The notes: generated by a model from the letters alone, not told the origin. Counted from the first letter of the stretch, positions 1 to 7,445 are shown. The stretch is DNA of 35,465 nt from Candidatus Anaeroferrophillacea bacterium (GCA_016933675.1 JAFGAM010000024.1:1-35465), one strand, 5' to 3'. Numbers and translations: made by a program.

Positions 1-256
1 ACAAGGCCGGATCGTGGCGACGGAAGTCGGCCGGGGTAAGGGATACTTCGAGCTGTTCCATATAGGAAGAAAGCAGCCGGTAGGCGGCGTTCAGCTCCGC
101 CATCGACGGCCGCGGCCCGGCACTGCCCGCGACCGTCGCCACATCCGGGTGGCACCGCCGCGCCAGTTCCCGGTAGCGGGCACGCAATTGCGCCGGCGAT
201 GCCCGCTCGCCGAGACCCATAAGGTCACGCGCCCAAAGCATTTCGTCGACCGTCAT
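1..256 (-). CDS. J-domain (DnaJ-like) protein, C-terminus outside window
   Basis: The reading frame starts at the ATG ending at 256 and runs off the left edge after 85 codons. Residues 20-45 carry the J-domain signature: a basic helix (RARYRELARR), then the HPD tripeptide that stimulates the Hsp70 ATPase, then a helix (MAELNAAYRLLSSYM) matching J-domain helix III. The rest is missing, so it cannot be told whether this is a stand-alone J protein or an HscB-like co-chaperone. HscB works with IscU-type scaffolds, and a NifU-like scaffold gene lies two genes upstream in the same direction, so an Fe-S chaperone role is a reasonable inference. The ribosome binding site is weak (GCGGATAG upstream). 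Confidence 0.8.
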   Translation of the reverse strand, partial: MTVDEMLWARDLMGLGERASPAQLRARYRELARRCHPDVATVAGSAGPRPSMAELNAAYRLLSSYMEQLEVSLTPADFRRHDPAL

Positions 257-261
257 CGGTA

Positions 262-387
262 CTATCCGCTGCCGTTGAAGATGATCAAACCCGGATCGGC
301 ATTATCAGTTGCCGTTAAAGATAGTAGAACCCGGCGACGTCCGGCAACCTGTACTCGCCGTCGGAGAATCAGCCGCAAAACCGCCAT
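262..387 (-). CDS. possible 41-residue small ORF between HAD and J-domain genes
   Basis: An uninterrupted ATG-to-TAG frame starts 9 bases after the HAD stop codon and ends 5 bases before the J-domain start. It would encode a 41-residue protein with a strongly basic first half (four Arg-rich patches) and a neutral C-terminus ending FNGSG. No good Shine-Dalgarno sequence precedes it and I recognise no family. Part of the frame is the imperfect direct repeat at 270-334, so it may be only a regulatory spacer. The tight fit between its neighbours is the only argument for coding. Confidence 0.22.
   Translation of the reverse strand: MAVLRLILRRRVQVAGRRRVLLSLTATDNADPGLIIFNGSG
270..334. repeat. imperfect 25-bp direct repeat, period 40
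   Basis: Two copies, at 270-294 and 310-334, both begin TGCCGTT and end ACCCGG, and match at 20 of 25 positions. They lie in the gap upstream of the J-domain gene. They could be paired operator sites or a small local duplication. Confidence 0.6.
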
Positions 388-396
388 GGGGCACCG

Positions 397-870
397 TCAC
401 CGCCGCATCCCGGCGATAATACGCCGCGGTTCGAGAAACAACTCCACCGCCGCCGCCGCGGTTGGCACCAGCAAATCGGCGGCCCCCAGGGCCAGGGGAT
501 GACAGCCTTCACGGCCCACGACCGCCACCGCCAGGGCCGCGTGGGTAAGCATCAGGTGGTCGTTATAGCCGTTGCCCACCGCGGCATGGCGGGCGGCACC
601 CCGATCGCGGATGAAGGCATACTTCTCGCGGAATCCCGCCGCGCTGCCAAGCTTCACCAGTTCCAGCGGCAAACCATCCAGAGCGGCGGTGGCGGCGCCG
701 AAGGTATCGGCGGTAAGCACATACAACTGGAGCCGCGCCGCGAGCCGCTCAAGCAGGTTCCGGGTTTCGGCGGCAAGCATACCATCGACGGTCAGGGTAC
801 CATTGAGATCGAACACCACCCCGTCCAGCTCAAGCACCCGTCGGCCGGGGATATCAATCCTGAGCGTCAT
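397..870 (-). CDS. small HAD-superfamily protein, soluble P-type-ATPase-like
   Basis: This is a 157-residue stand-alone haloacid dehalogenase (HAD) domain. Motif I is FDLNGTL (nucleophile Asp21, Asn23), motif II is LTADT around Thr53, a candidate motif III lysine is Lys73 or Lys83, and motif IV is GNGYND at 99-104. Classic HAD phosphatases have a second Asp at position 23. Asn here, with the missing cap domain and short length, fits the 'soluble P-type ATPase' group (COG4087, archaeal MJ0968-like), whose members resemble the phosphorylation domain of P-type ATPases. The substrate is unknown. The start overlaps the end of the NifU-like gene by 17 bases, so the two are probably translationally coupled. 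Its place in a metallocluster-type operon suggests a role in metal or cofactor handling, but that is inference. Confidence 0.8.
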   Translation of the reverse strand: MTLRIDIPGRRVLELDGVVFDLNGTLTVDGMLAAETRNLLERLAARLQLYVLTADTFGAATAALDGLPLELVKLGSAAGFREKYAFIRDRGAARHAAVGNGYNDHLMLTHAALAVAVVGREGCHPLALGAADLLVPTAAAAVELFLEPRRIIAGMRR

Positions 871-1255
871 CCCCGACTCCGCATGGGGTCACCACATGCA
901 TGAGAATAAATTCCGACGCCGCCCGGCGCAATGCTTCAGGCCCCATCACCGAACAGTGCCGCTTGGCCTCGGGCAGGCCGCCGAGGACCGCCTCCACGGC
1001 ATGGTCATCCACCTCCAGGGCATCGGAAAGCATTCTACCCCGGATGAGTTCGGTAAAGGCGCTGGTAGTGGCGATGGCGTAGGGACAGCCGTGCACCCGC
1101 GCCGCCACCGCAAGGATTTCCTCCCCGTCCATCTCCAGCTCCAGCTCGACATAATCACCACAGCCGGGGTCACCACCCCGGGCGGTGATGGTCGGATTTT
1201 CGAGGGCACCCATGTTGCGGGGATGCAGAAAATGATTCCTGATGATCTCGTTCAT
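854..1255 (-). CDS. IscU/NifU-N-like Fe-S cluster scaffold protein
   Basis: The 133-residue protein matches the IscU/NifU N-terminal fold. The start HFLHPRNMG matches the usual beginning of the family. The three cluster-ligand cysteines are present at Cys32 (GCGDYVE, with the conserved Asp34), Cys57 (GCPYAIATTSA) and Cys101 (KRHCSVM). Scaffolds of this family assemble [2Fe-2S] or [4Fe-4S] clusters from cysteine desulfurase sulfur and pass them to apoproteins. No desulfurase gene is in the window. Its ATG overlaps the stop of the radical SAM gene (ATGA), which points to one transcript. The canonical LPPVK chaperone-binding motif of IscU is not evident after Cys101, so it may be a diverged scaffold dedicated to the surrounding Fe-S ATPases or radical SAM enzyme. 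Confidence 0.88.
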   Translation of the reverse strand: MNEIIRNHFLHPRNMGALENPTITARGGDPGCGDYVELELEMDGEEILAVAARVHGCPYAIATTSAFTELIRGRMLSDALEVDDHAVEAVLGGLPEAKRHCSVMGPEALRRAASEFILMHVVTPCGVGDDAQD

Positions 1256-2247
1256 AGGTTATCGGTCCCCGCAGATCGATCCGCCACCCGGTATCCGCCG
1301 CCGGTGGCTTCGAAAAAAATTTCGCCGCCATGTGACCGGCCAACGACGATTCCGTCATCCGCCAGGAGTTCCAAGAGCTTGATGAGCTCCGCCGCCGGCA
1401 TGCCGGTGATATTGCGCAGGTCGGTTGCGGTACACGGCCGCCGGCGCAGAACATCGACAATGATCGCCGCCCGGTCACTGATCGGCCCGGTGACGACACC
1501 GAGACCGCAAAAGGGAGCGACAATCTCACCGTGCTCCCCGAACAGCGGCCGCACCCGGGCAAGGAAGGCACCGTCCACCGGGCGGGCGACGGCGTAGGCC
1601 CCGGGCCGGGCGACGGTGTTGAGCTGCACCCGGTCCGCCCCCAGACGGCGGACGACGGCGGCCAGTCGATCGATCTCCGCCTCGCCGTCGTTGATCCCGG
1701 CACAAAAAAGGATCTCCAGCCAGATCTCGCCGGCAAACTCCGCCCGAAAGGCCTCGAGTCCGGCGATGATGTCCAGGATATCGATGCCTGCCGCCGGACG
1801 GTTGATCCGCCGGAAGATCTCCGGCGTCACCGCGTCCAGGGACGGAAGGACCACATCCACCAGACGCGCCGCCCGGCGTACCTCGGGATCACTGAAAAGC
1901 GAACTGTTGGTCAACAAGGCCAGGGGCAGGGAGGTTCGCCGGCGAACAGCGGCGACGATTTCCGGCAGATCGCGGTTGAGGGTAGGTTCGCCCGAACCCG
2001 ACAGGGTAACAAAATCGCACGGCGGTACCGAGTCACGGGAAAACCATGCCGTGAGCTCGCGCTCCAACACCGCCGCCGGAACCCAGGCACGACGCGCTGC
2101 GCTAGGTTCCGGTGTCCGCCCCAGTTCGCAATAAAGACAGTCGAAACTGCAGGTTTTGAGCGGTACCAGGTCGAGCCCGAGAGAGCGACCCAGGCGCCGT
2201 GAAGGCACCGGGCCGAAGATATGAGTACTGGCGGTTTGCACAGGCAT
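1252..2247 (-). CDS. radical SAM protein, COG0731-like
   Basis: From the ATG at 2247 this is a 331-residue radical S-adenosylmethionine protein. The N-terminal FGPVPSRRLGRSLG followed by Cys33-x3-Cys37-x2-Cys40 (CSFDCLYC) is typical of the COG0731 group, named after archaeal wyosine synthase but widespread in anaerobic bacteria with unknown substrates. SGSGEPTLN is the SAM-binding GGE-type motif. The last 60 residues look like a winged helix (VLRRRPCTATDLRNITGM). A GTG at 2325 with an AGGA sequence upstream would add 26 residues of low-complexity Ala/Gly sequence. I prefer 2247 because the family motif begins soon after it. It sits between the MinD-type ATPases and the NifU-like scaffold and overlaps the latter by 4 bases. 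A role in maturing the cluster cofactor is possible but unproven. Confidence 0.85.
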   Translation of the reverse strand: MPVQTASTHIFGPVPSRRLGRSLGLDLVPLKTCSFDCLYCELGRTPEPSAARRAWVPAAVLERELTAWFSRDSVPPCDFVTLSGSGEPTLNRDLPEIVAAVRRRTSLPLALLTNSSLFSDPEVRRAARLVDVVLPSLDAVTPEIFRRINRPAAGIDILDIIAGLEAFRAEFAGEIWLEILFCAGINDGEAEIDRLAAVVRRLGADRVQLNTVARPGAYAVARPVDGAFLARVRPLFGEHGEIVAPFCGLGVVTGPISDRAAIIVDVLRRRPCTATDLRNITGMPAAELIKLLELLADDGIVVGRSHGGEIFFEATGGGYRVADRSAGTDNL

Positions 2248-2402
2248 ACCCGTGGAAGTGATATCGTTACCGACCAATAAAGCCGCTGCCCGGGCGGCAG
2301 CGGCACCTAAGCTGCCGGACACCACACGATCCTGAGCGGCTTTCGCGCTTCAATAGCACCGGAGTAAAGGAAAGGCAAGTCGGTTATCAAACCGGCAACG
2401 GA

Positions 2403-3299
2403 TCAAAGCCCCGCCGCGACCGGCATATCCTCGAGCCGGCGCGCCACCTCCTCCCACATATCTCGCACCACCTGCGTGACCGGGCCGCAATCATAATCGA
2501 CCACGCTCCGGCGCGCCACCAGTGCTCGGTTGACCACCGCAGCGAAGGGAATCTCACCCACCAGGGGAATATGGTACTCCTCGCAGTAGCCGCGTATCTT
2601 CTGCGTATTCACCAGGTTCACGGTGTACTTGTTGACCGCTGCCAGCACCGGGATGCGGAAGTGGCGGCAGAGACCGTGCACCCGCTCCATGTCGTGGATA
2701 CCGGAAACCGTCGGCTCGACCACCAGAAGAACCAGGTCGGCACCGGTAATGGAAGCGGTCACCGGACAGCCGATCCCCGGCGGGCCATCGTTGATGATCA
2801 GGTCCGCCCCCTCGAGTTCCGCGAGCTTGCGCGCCTCACGGCGCACCAAAGTAACCAGCTTGCCGGAGTTATCCTCGGCAATCCCCAGGCAGGCGTGGAC
2901 CATCGACCCGCACCGGGTACGGGAGATGAACCAGGTGCCGTTTTCAGCATCCGCCATGGCAATTGCGCCTTCCGGACAGGCAAGGGCACAGAGGCCGCAG
3001 TGGTCACAGGAAAAACGGTCGATCGCGGCAACCCCGGTGTCCGTCACATGGATGGCATCGAAACGGCAGAGCTCCTCACACGTGCCGCAGCCGGTGCATT
3101 TATCCACCGTCAGCCGAGGCTCCCGGCCGCCGATGAAAGGCTGCTCACTCACCGGCTCGGGATTGAGCAGCAGGTGGAGATCGGCGGCATCGACATCGCA
3201 GTCGGTCATGATCTTGTTATCCGCGAGATCGGCAAAGGCGGCGGTAACCGTGGTCTTGCCGGTTCCGCCCTTGCCGCTGATGATGGTCAATTCCTTCAT
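2403..3299 (-). CDS. MinD-superfamily ATPase with inserted 2[4Fe-4S] ferredoxin domain (copy 1)
   Basis: This 298-residue protein begins with a deviant Walker A motif, SGKGGTGKTT (8-17), as in MinD/ParA/Nar1-type ATPases. An inserted ferredoxin domain follows with two CxxCxxCxxxC sets: Cys68/71/74/78 and Cys98/101/104/108. The DGPPGIGCP segment near residue 170 is the Walker B region, with an extra cysteine common in this family (COG1149). Such proteins are encoded in tandem pairs in the Desulfovibrio orange-protein clusters, where they associate with the NifX-like orange protein; a part in Fe-S or Mo/Cu cluster handling or in cell division has been proposed. The start overlaps the end of copy 2 by 4 bases (ATGA). 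The two are divergent paralogs, which suggests a heterodimer. Confidence 0.92.
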   Translation of the reverse strand: MKELTIISGKGGTGKTTVTAAFADLADNKIMTDCDVDAADLHLLLNPEPVSEQPFIGGREPRLTVDKCTGCGTCEELCRFDAIHVTDTGVAAIDRFSCDHCGLCALACPEGAIAMADAENGTWFISRTRCGSMVHACLGIAEDNSGKLVTLVRREARKLAELEGADLIINDGPPGIGCPVTASITGADLVLLVVEPTVSGIHDMERVHGLCRHFRIPVLAAVNKYTVNLVNTQKIRGYCEEYHIPLVGEIPFAAVVNRALVARRSVVDYDCGPVTQVVRDMWEEVARRLEDMPVAAGL

Positions 3300-4147
3300 G
3301 ATAGCACCTCCGCCACTATCCGTTCATACAAGCGCTGAAACACCTCCCGGTAAGCCGGCTGATCGACCACCAGGGGCACGCCGCGGGAATAGGCCGCGGC
3401 AAGTTCATCGCTGAACGGCAGCTCGAGAAGTACCGGAATGCCTTCCGCCGCGCAGTAGTCGAGCACCTCGCAATCGCCGCTATCGGCACGATTGATCACC
3501 ACCCCAAACGACAGGCCGAGGACCCGCACGACACCCACCGCAAGCCGCAGGTCGTGGAGACCGAAGGGGGTGGGTTCAGTAACCAGCAGGCAGTAATCGG
3601 CATCCTTGATGGTCGTGATCACCGGGCACGAGGTCCCCGGCGGCGCATCGAGAATAACCGCACGGTCGGGATCGGCCAGGCGCTTCGCTTGTTTAATAAT
3701 CGGCGGCGATAATGGTTCACCGATTTTGAGCTCACCCTGGACCATTCGGACGACCTGCCCGTCGGCGCGGGTCAGAAAGCCCTGCTCGACGACACCGACC
3801 TCTTTCAGGGTCTCGGAAACGGCATCCTCAGGGCAGACATAGAGGCAAACGCCGCAACCGTGACACAACTCGGGGAACACCATGACCTTCGTCTTCAACA
3901 CCGCCAGGGCATTGAACTCACAGGCCTCGGCGCAGGCACCGCAACAGGTGCAGCGTTCCCTGTCGATCACCGGCAGAGGAATGCCGACGGTATCGCGAGC
4001 ACTGATGTCGGCATGGAGAAAAAGGTTTCCATTAGGAGCCTCGACATCGCAGTCGATGTACTGGGCATGGTCGATGGACAGCACCAGGTTGGTGGCGACC
4101 GTGGTCTTGCCCGTCCCCCCCTTGCCGCTGGCAATGGCAATATTCAT
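3296..4147 (-). CDS. MinD-superfamily ATPase with inserted 2[4Fe-4S] ferredoxin domain (copy 2)
   Basis: This is a 283-residue paralog of the next gene. It has the Walker A SGKGGTGKTT at 7-16, ferredoxin cysteines Cys66/69/72/76 (with an additional Cys68) and Cys95/98/101/105, and a DAPPGTSCP Walker B region. Its N-terminal MNIAIASGKGG is the canonical start of this COG1149-type family. It lies 30 bases after the NifX-family gene with the Gly-rich tail and overlaps copy 1 by 4 bases, so the pair is almost certainly co-translated. By analogy with orange-protein clusters it is expected to be a cytoplasmic partner of the NifX-like proteins. What ATP hydrolysis drives is not known. Confidence 0.92.
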   Translation of the reverse strand: MNIAIASGKGGTGKTTVATNLVLSIDHAQYIDCDVEAPNGNLFLHADISARDTVGIPLPVIDRERCTCCGACAEACEFNALAVLKTKVMVFPELCHGCGVCLYVCPEDAVSETLKEVGVVEQGFLTRADGQVVRMVQGELKIGEPLSPPIIKQAKRLADPDRAVILDAPPGTSCPVITTIKDADYCLLVTEPTPFGLHDLRLAVGVVRVLGLSFGVVINRADSGDCEVLDYCAAEGIPVLLELPFSDELAAAYSRGVPLVVDQPAYREVFQRLYERIVAEVLS

Positions 4148-4177
4148 TCTGCATCTCTCCCTTTCAACGGCGTGGGT

Positions 4178-4672
4178 TCACATCCTGCCACCGCGGTCAC
4201 CGCCCATGCCGCGACCACCGCCGCCGCCCATGCCGCGACCACCACCGCCGCCCATGCCACGGCCACCGCCGCCGCCCATACCGCGGCCACCACCCACACC
4301 GGGACCGGCGCCCATACCGGCATGGGCCTCGGCATTGGGACGGGCCGCGGCGTCACAGACACCGCTCCGGTAACCCTCGACGGCCTGGCGCACCGTTCCA
4401 CCAACCCCGGTACAAACCTTGACCCCGGCACCCTGCAGCACGGTGAAGGCGTTGGGACCGCAGTTACCGGTAAGCACCACCTGAACCCCGTACTCAAGCA
4501 TCTGTTGTGCCGCCTGGGTGCCGGCGCCGCCGGAAGCCCCCTGGAACCGGTTCGGTAAGGCCTCATGGCTGCCGTCGGCATCATCATAGACAATAAAATA
4601 GGAACAGCGACCGAAGCGGGGATCAACCGCCGCATCAAGATCCTGACCGGTTGAACTGACGGCAATCTTCAT
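4178..4672 (-). CDS. NifX/NifB-type dinitrogenase cofactor-domain protein with Gly-Arg-Met repeat tail
   Basis: From the ATG at 4672 (GGAGG 7 bases upstream) this gives 164 residues. Residues 1-110 form a NifX/NifB C-terminal/ORP domain (Pfam Nitro_FeMo-Co): MKIAVSS start, DPRFGRC around residue 20, and the VLTGNCGPNAF and GVGGTVRQAVE segments typical of the fold. Members bind Fe-Mo, Fe-S or Mo-Cu clusters. The last 45 residues are near-perfect repeats of the octad GGGGGRGM, made by the 24-bp DNA repeat at 4187-4290. Similar Gly/Met-rich tails occur in this family in anaerobes and might bind a soft metal, but that is inference. It is one of three paralogs in tandem. Confidence 0.92.
   Translation of the reverse strand: MKIAVSSTGQDLDAAVDPRFGRCSYFIVYDDADGSHEALPNRFQGASGGAGTQAAQQMLEYGVQVVLTGNCGPNAFTVLQGAGVKVCTGVGGTVRQAVEGYRSGVCDAAARPNAEAHAGMGAGPGVGGGRGMGGGGGRGMGGGGGRGMGGGGGRGMGGDRGGRM
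4187..4290. repeat. 24-bp coding tandem repeat (GGGGGRGM octads)
   Basis: About four copies of a 24-base unit, beginning CCCATGCCGCGACCACC on the plus strand, lie head to tail with single-base differences. They encode the Gly-Arg-Met octads at the end of the NifX-family gene. The period is a multiple of three, so copy-number change would alter tail length without a frameshift. Confidence 0.85.
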
Positions 4673-4825
4673 AACCAAACCTCCATGCACACAATAAAAT
4701 TAGGATTTACTAACTGCGCTGCCAATAAGCACCTTGCGGCCGCACGCTTCACCCCAGTCAATGTCCCCGTCCATATCCGGGAAGCCGGCGGGGGCCACCG
4801 GCGGCCGGTGGGTGAAGAACCGGAA

Positions 4826-5176
4826 TTAGAACCGCTGCACCCCCAGGGCGGGGAGTTGTCCAGCACGGTACTTCTCAAAAACGTCCGCCAGCGGCAACGC
4901 CGGTGCCCGGTACAACTGCACGCCGGCTTCCGCGAGCATTTCCAGGGCGTTCGGTCCCACCTGGCCGGTGATGAGTACCTCAACATCGAGATTCACCAGC
5001 AACTGCGCCGCCCCGGTACCGGCGCCGGTGGCGGCGACGGCACCGGGGTTGGCGACGAATTCCACCGCCGCCGGTGCCACCGGATCACCCACGGCAAAAT
5101 ACGGCGCACGGCCGAAACGCTCCTCAATCACCGTCGCCGGTGCATCCTCACGAACACTGACGGCTACACGCATCAT
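4826..5176 (-). CDS. NifX-family (Nitro_FeMo-Co domain) protein, short form
   Basis: This is a 116-residue single-domain protein of the NifX/orange-protein family. It has the N-terminal MRVAVSV strand, ERFGRAPYF around residue 20, and VLITGQVGPNALEML at 70-84 as the cofactor-pocket segment. Unlike its two neighbours it has no metal-binding tail and keeps no cysteine, so any cluster would be held by other ligands or by a partner. The start ATG shares one base with the TGA of the upstream paralog (TGATG), which indicates translational coupling. A second ATG immediately follows the first (Met-Met), so the exact start is uncertain by one codon. Confidence 0.9.
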   Translation of the reverse strand: MMRVAVSVREDAPATVIEERFGRAPYFAVGDPVAPAAVEFVANPGAVAATGAGTGAAQLLVNLDVEVLITGQVGPNALEMLAEAGVQLYRAPALPLADVFEKYRAGQLPALGVQRF

Positions 5177-5574
5177 CAGGCTCCACAGCCGTGATCATGG
5201 TCGTGATCGTGGTCATGGGCACAGCCGGAGGCGCCGGAGATACGGCCCTCAAGGTATGCCTGCAGGACGTTGCCGACATTACCACCGACACCGGTGACCA
5301 CGTCGATACCGAAACCGTGAAACATGTCGATGGCCCGCGGCCCCATGCCCCCGGCGATCATGGCATCAACACCCAGGGATTTGATGAATGCCGGCACCTG
5401 TCCAGGCTCATGGCTACCGTAGTAAGGGTTTTCCACCACCTCGATCCCCTCGAGACGATTTCCCCCGTCCACCCGGGCGACAACGTAGGCCGGGCAACGA
5501 CCGAAATGCATCGACATTTCACCTTCGAGTCCCCGCGTATCATTGACCGCGAGGGCGATTTTTTTTGCCGTCAT
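5176..5574 (-). CDS. NifX-family protein with His-Asp metal-binding tail
   Basis: This is a 132-residue NifX/orange-protein family member. It starts MTAKKIALAVND, has the MHFGRCPAYVV segment, and the IAGGMGPRAIDMF and GVGGNVGNVLQAYL segments of the cofactor domain. The C-terminus, about residues 117-132, is a short tail of alternating His and Asp (five His, four Asp) flanked by cysteines (GCAHDH at one end, HGCGA at the other), a strong candidate site for a divalent metal such as Ni, Zn or Cu. The start is supported by a GGAGG-type sequence in GGGAGGAATCG upstream. It is the first of the three tandem paralogs in the direction of transcription. Confidence 0.92.
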   Translation of the reverse strand: MTAKKIALAVNDTRGLEGEMSMHFGRCPAYVVARVDGGNRLEGIEVVENPYYGSHEPGQVPAFIKSLGVDAMIAGGMGPRAIDMFHGFGIDVVTGVGGNVGNVLQAYLEGRISGASGCAHDHDHDHDHGCGA

Positions 5575-5601
5575 GGATTCGATTCCTCCCGTACAGATTT
5601 T

Positions 5602-5748
5602 TCAGGTGGTGTATGTGCCGGCCGGCAACGCCGGGATTCGACACCTATCGGCATGTTCCATCATCATTTCAAACCGGCGGTCCACACCGGCAGCAGTCGC
5701 CTCACCGCCGTGGCTGTCGTCGTCACCGGCCGCGGCGGGATACTGCAT
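5602..5748 (-). CDS. predicted 48-residue small protein (hypothetical)
   Basis: An ATG-to-TGA frame fills the gap between the nitroreductase and the first NifX-family gene. It starts 9 bases after the nitroreductase stop and ends 27 bases before the next start. The product begins MQYPAAAG, then has an acidic His/Gly patch (DDDSHGGE), a middle VDRRFEMMMEH that could form a short helix, and a C-terminal RCRIPALPAGTYTT. I cannot assign it to a family. The Shine-Dalgarno sequence is poor, so it would depend on coupling to the nitroreductase stop. The His/Asp/Met content suits the metal-rich setting. Confidence 0.45.
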   Translation of the reverse strand: MQYPAAAGDDDSHGGEATAAGVDRRFEMMMEHADRCRIPALPAGTYTT

Positions 5749-5757
5749 ACATCAACA

Positions 5758-6366
5758 TCAGCCCACCGGGTTTCCTTCCTCGATAAAACAGAGGTCCTGA
5801 TCGCCGGTCGCCCACGGGCTCTCATATGTATTGAGAAAAATGAACTCACACAAGGGCTTGCGCGGCGGTGCCGAGGCGGGGGTCTTTTCCGGATAGCCCA
5901 GGGGCATCAGTGCCACCAGGGAGACGCCGGCCGACACATCGAGTATCCGTTCCGCTTTGGCGGCATCGAAGAGGCCGAGGATCACGCTGCCGAGCCCCAG
6001 GGCATGGGCCGCAAGGGACATGTTCTGTGCCGCCAGGCCGAGATCGTACATATACCAGGTATCATCCTTGTCGGTGGCCGCCGCGCCCTGGTAGAAACCG
6101 GAGAGCCCGCGCCGGCCGAGCATCGCCACCACCACCGGTGCCTCGACCAGCACTTTGCGCGCCTGATTGACTTCAGGCATCGCCGTGGACAGCTGCTCCT
6201 TGACTGCCGGATCCTTCACCAGGATGAACTCCCAGCACTGGGTATTGGCCCAAGAAGGGGCGAAGCGGGCCGCCTCGACAATCTTCCGCAGGGTCTCATT
6301 GTCGACCTCGCGGTCACTGAATTTACGTACACTGCGCCGACTCATGATGCATTCAAGGGCATCCAT
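5758..6366 (-). CDS. nitroreductase-family FMN oxidoreductase
   Basis: This is a 202-residue protein of the nitroreductase fold, with the FMN-binding RRSVRKF at 10-16 and SWANTQCWEFILV at 38-50. The AALGLGS-type second FMN segment is AHALGLGSVILG around 140, and the LGYPEK ending around 175 is typical of the family. Such homodimeric flavoproteins use NAD(P)H to reduce quinones, nitro groups or flavins. The physiological substrate here is unknown. AGGAGG precedes the ATG at 6366; an alternative ATG at 6345 would remove seven residues. Its place between Mrp and the NifX genes suggests it supplies reducing equivalents for cluster chemistry, which is inference. Confidence 0.9.
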   Translation of the reverse strand: MDALECIMSRRSVRKFSDREVDNETLRKIVEAARFAPSWANTQCWEFILVKDPAVKEQLSTAMPEVNQARKVLVEAPVVVAMLGRRGLSGFYQGAAATDKDDTWYMYDLGLAAQNMSLAAHALGLGSVILGLFDAAKAERILDVSAGVSLVALMPLGYPEKTPASAPPRKPLCEFIFLNTYESPWATGDQDLCFIEEGNPVG

Positions 6367-6551
6367 CCATCATCCTCCTTGTCTGTCGCGATAAAGATAT
6401 ATCGTTGACCAAAGTCCTTACAACCACAAGATGTTCCAAAAGTTTCCGGACCCCGGCGGCGGCCGACCGATTGCCCCCGACGCCACCACATCACCTCGGT
6501 GCCATTCCCGCAGGACCGAGGAAAACAGTTATCCTTCCGGCAACCGGAGGG

Positions 6552-7445
6552 TCAACCTTTCCCACCTGCTTCAAGAAACGCCATGCATTTGTCGGCCAGC
6601 TGCTGAAAGCCCGCCGCTGCCGGGGAATCGGGATAGGCGGTAAAAAACGGCGTGCCCTCATCTCCCTGGATGACGATCCGCGGATCCAGCGGCAGGGCAC
6701 CGAGGAACTGAACCTTGAAATCCGCCGCCGCACGGGCGCCACCGCCCTGCTTGAAGAGATCCACCCGTTCACCGCAGTGGGGGCAGACGAACCCGCTCAT
6801 GTTCTCGACAATGCCGATCACCGGCACCTTGATCTGGGTGCTGAACACCACCGACTTGCGGGAATCCAGCAAGGCGACATCCTGAGGGGTGGTAACGATA
6901 ACGCTGCCGTCAACATTCTTGAGGACCTGGGCGACACTCAGCGGTTCATCACCGGTTCCCGGCGGGAGATCGACAATGAGCACGTCCAAATCTCCCCACT
7001 GGACATCGGCGACAAACTGCCTGATGACCGTATGCTTGAGCGGTCCACGCCAGATAACCGGGTTGTCGGCATGCTCCAGCAGGAAGGCCATAGACACCAC
7101 CAGAAGGTTGGGCAGGTCGGGCCCCGCCGCCATGGGCATAATGCCCTCGGCGTCGGCCTGCAGCCGCTGGGTATCGAGCCCCAGCATCTTAGGAATGTTG
7201 GGACCGTGGATATCGGCATCCATAAGACCGATACGCATACCCCGCTTCGCCAGCGCCGCCGCCAGATTCACCGCCACGGTACTCTTGCCGACGCCCCCCT
7301 TGCCGCTCATGACGAGGATCTTGTGCCGTATGTGCGTCAGCCGCTCTTCGAGCCGTTGATCCTCGTGCTTCTGTTTCTCCTCCGCCGAACAGCCCTGGGC
7401 GCTGCCACAGCTGCTGCACGACGCGCCATCAGCGCAATCACTCAT
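6552..7445 (-). CDS. mrp: Mrp/NBP35/ApbC-family Fe-S cluster carrier ATPase
   Basis: From the ATG at 7445 (AAGGAAC upstream) this is a 297-residue P-loop protein. The N-terminus has a Cys-rich segment (Cys4, Cys10, Cys13, Cys19) as seen in NBP35-like proteins. Walker A is SGKGGVGKST at 47-56, followed by MDADIHGPNIPKMLG, a family hallmark. The C-terminal ENMSGFVCPHCG holds the CxxC (Cys221/Cys224) that bridges a [4Fe-4S] cluster across the dimer. Mrp proteins carry and deliver Fe-S clusters with ATP. Orange-protein clusters in Desulfovibrio include an Mrp homolog, which matches the downstream genes here. A 185-base gap separates it from the nitroreductase, so an internal promoter is possible. 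Confidence 0.95.
   Translation of the reverse strand: MSDCADGASCSSCGSAQGCSAEEKQKHEDQRLEERLTHIRHKILVMSGKGGVGKSTVAVNLAAALAKRGMRIGLMDADIHGPNIPKMLGLDTQRLQADAEGIMPMAAGPDLPNLLVVSMAFLLEHADNPVIWRGPLKHTVIRQFVADVQWGDLDVLIVDLPPGTGDEPLSVAQVLKNVDGSVIVTTPQDVALLDSRKSVVFSTQIKVPVIGIVENMSGFVCPHCGERVDLFKQGGGARAAADFKVQFLGALPLDPRIVIQGDEGTPFFTAYPDSPAAAGFQQLADKCMAFLEAGGKG

Noticed and set aside
4187-4290. CRISPR-like array
   Set aside because: Units are contiguous with no spacers and encode an in-frame protein tail.
4700-4774. 24-codon ORF between two NifX-like genes (starts MDGDIDWGEAC)
   Set aside because: Very short, no good ribosome site, no recognised family; not enough to call.
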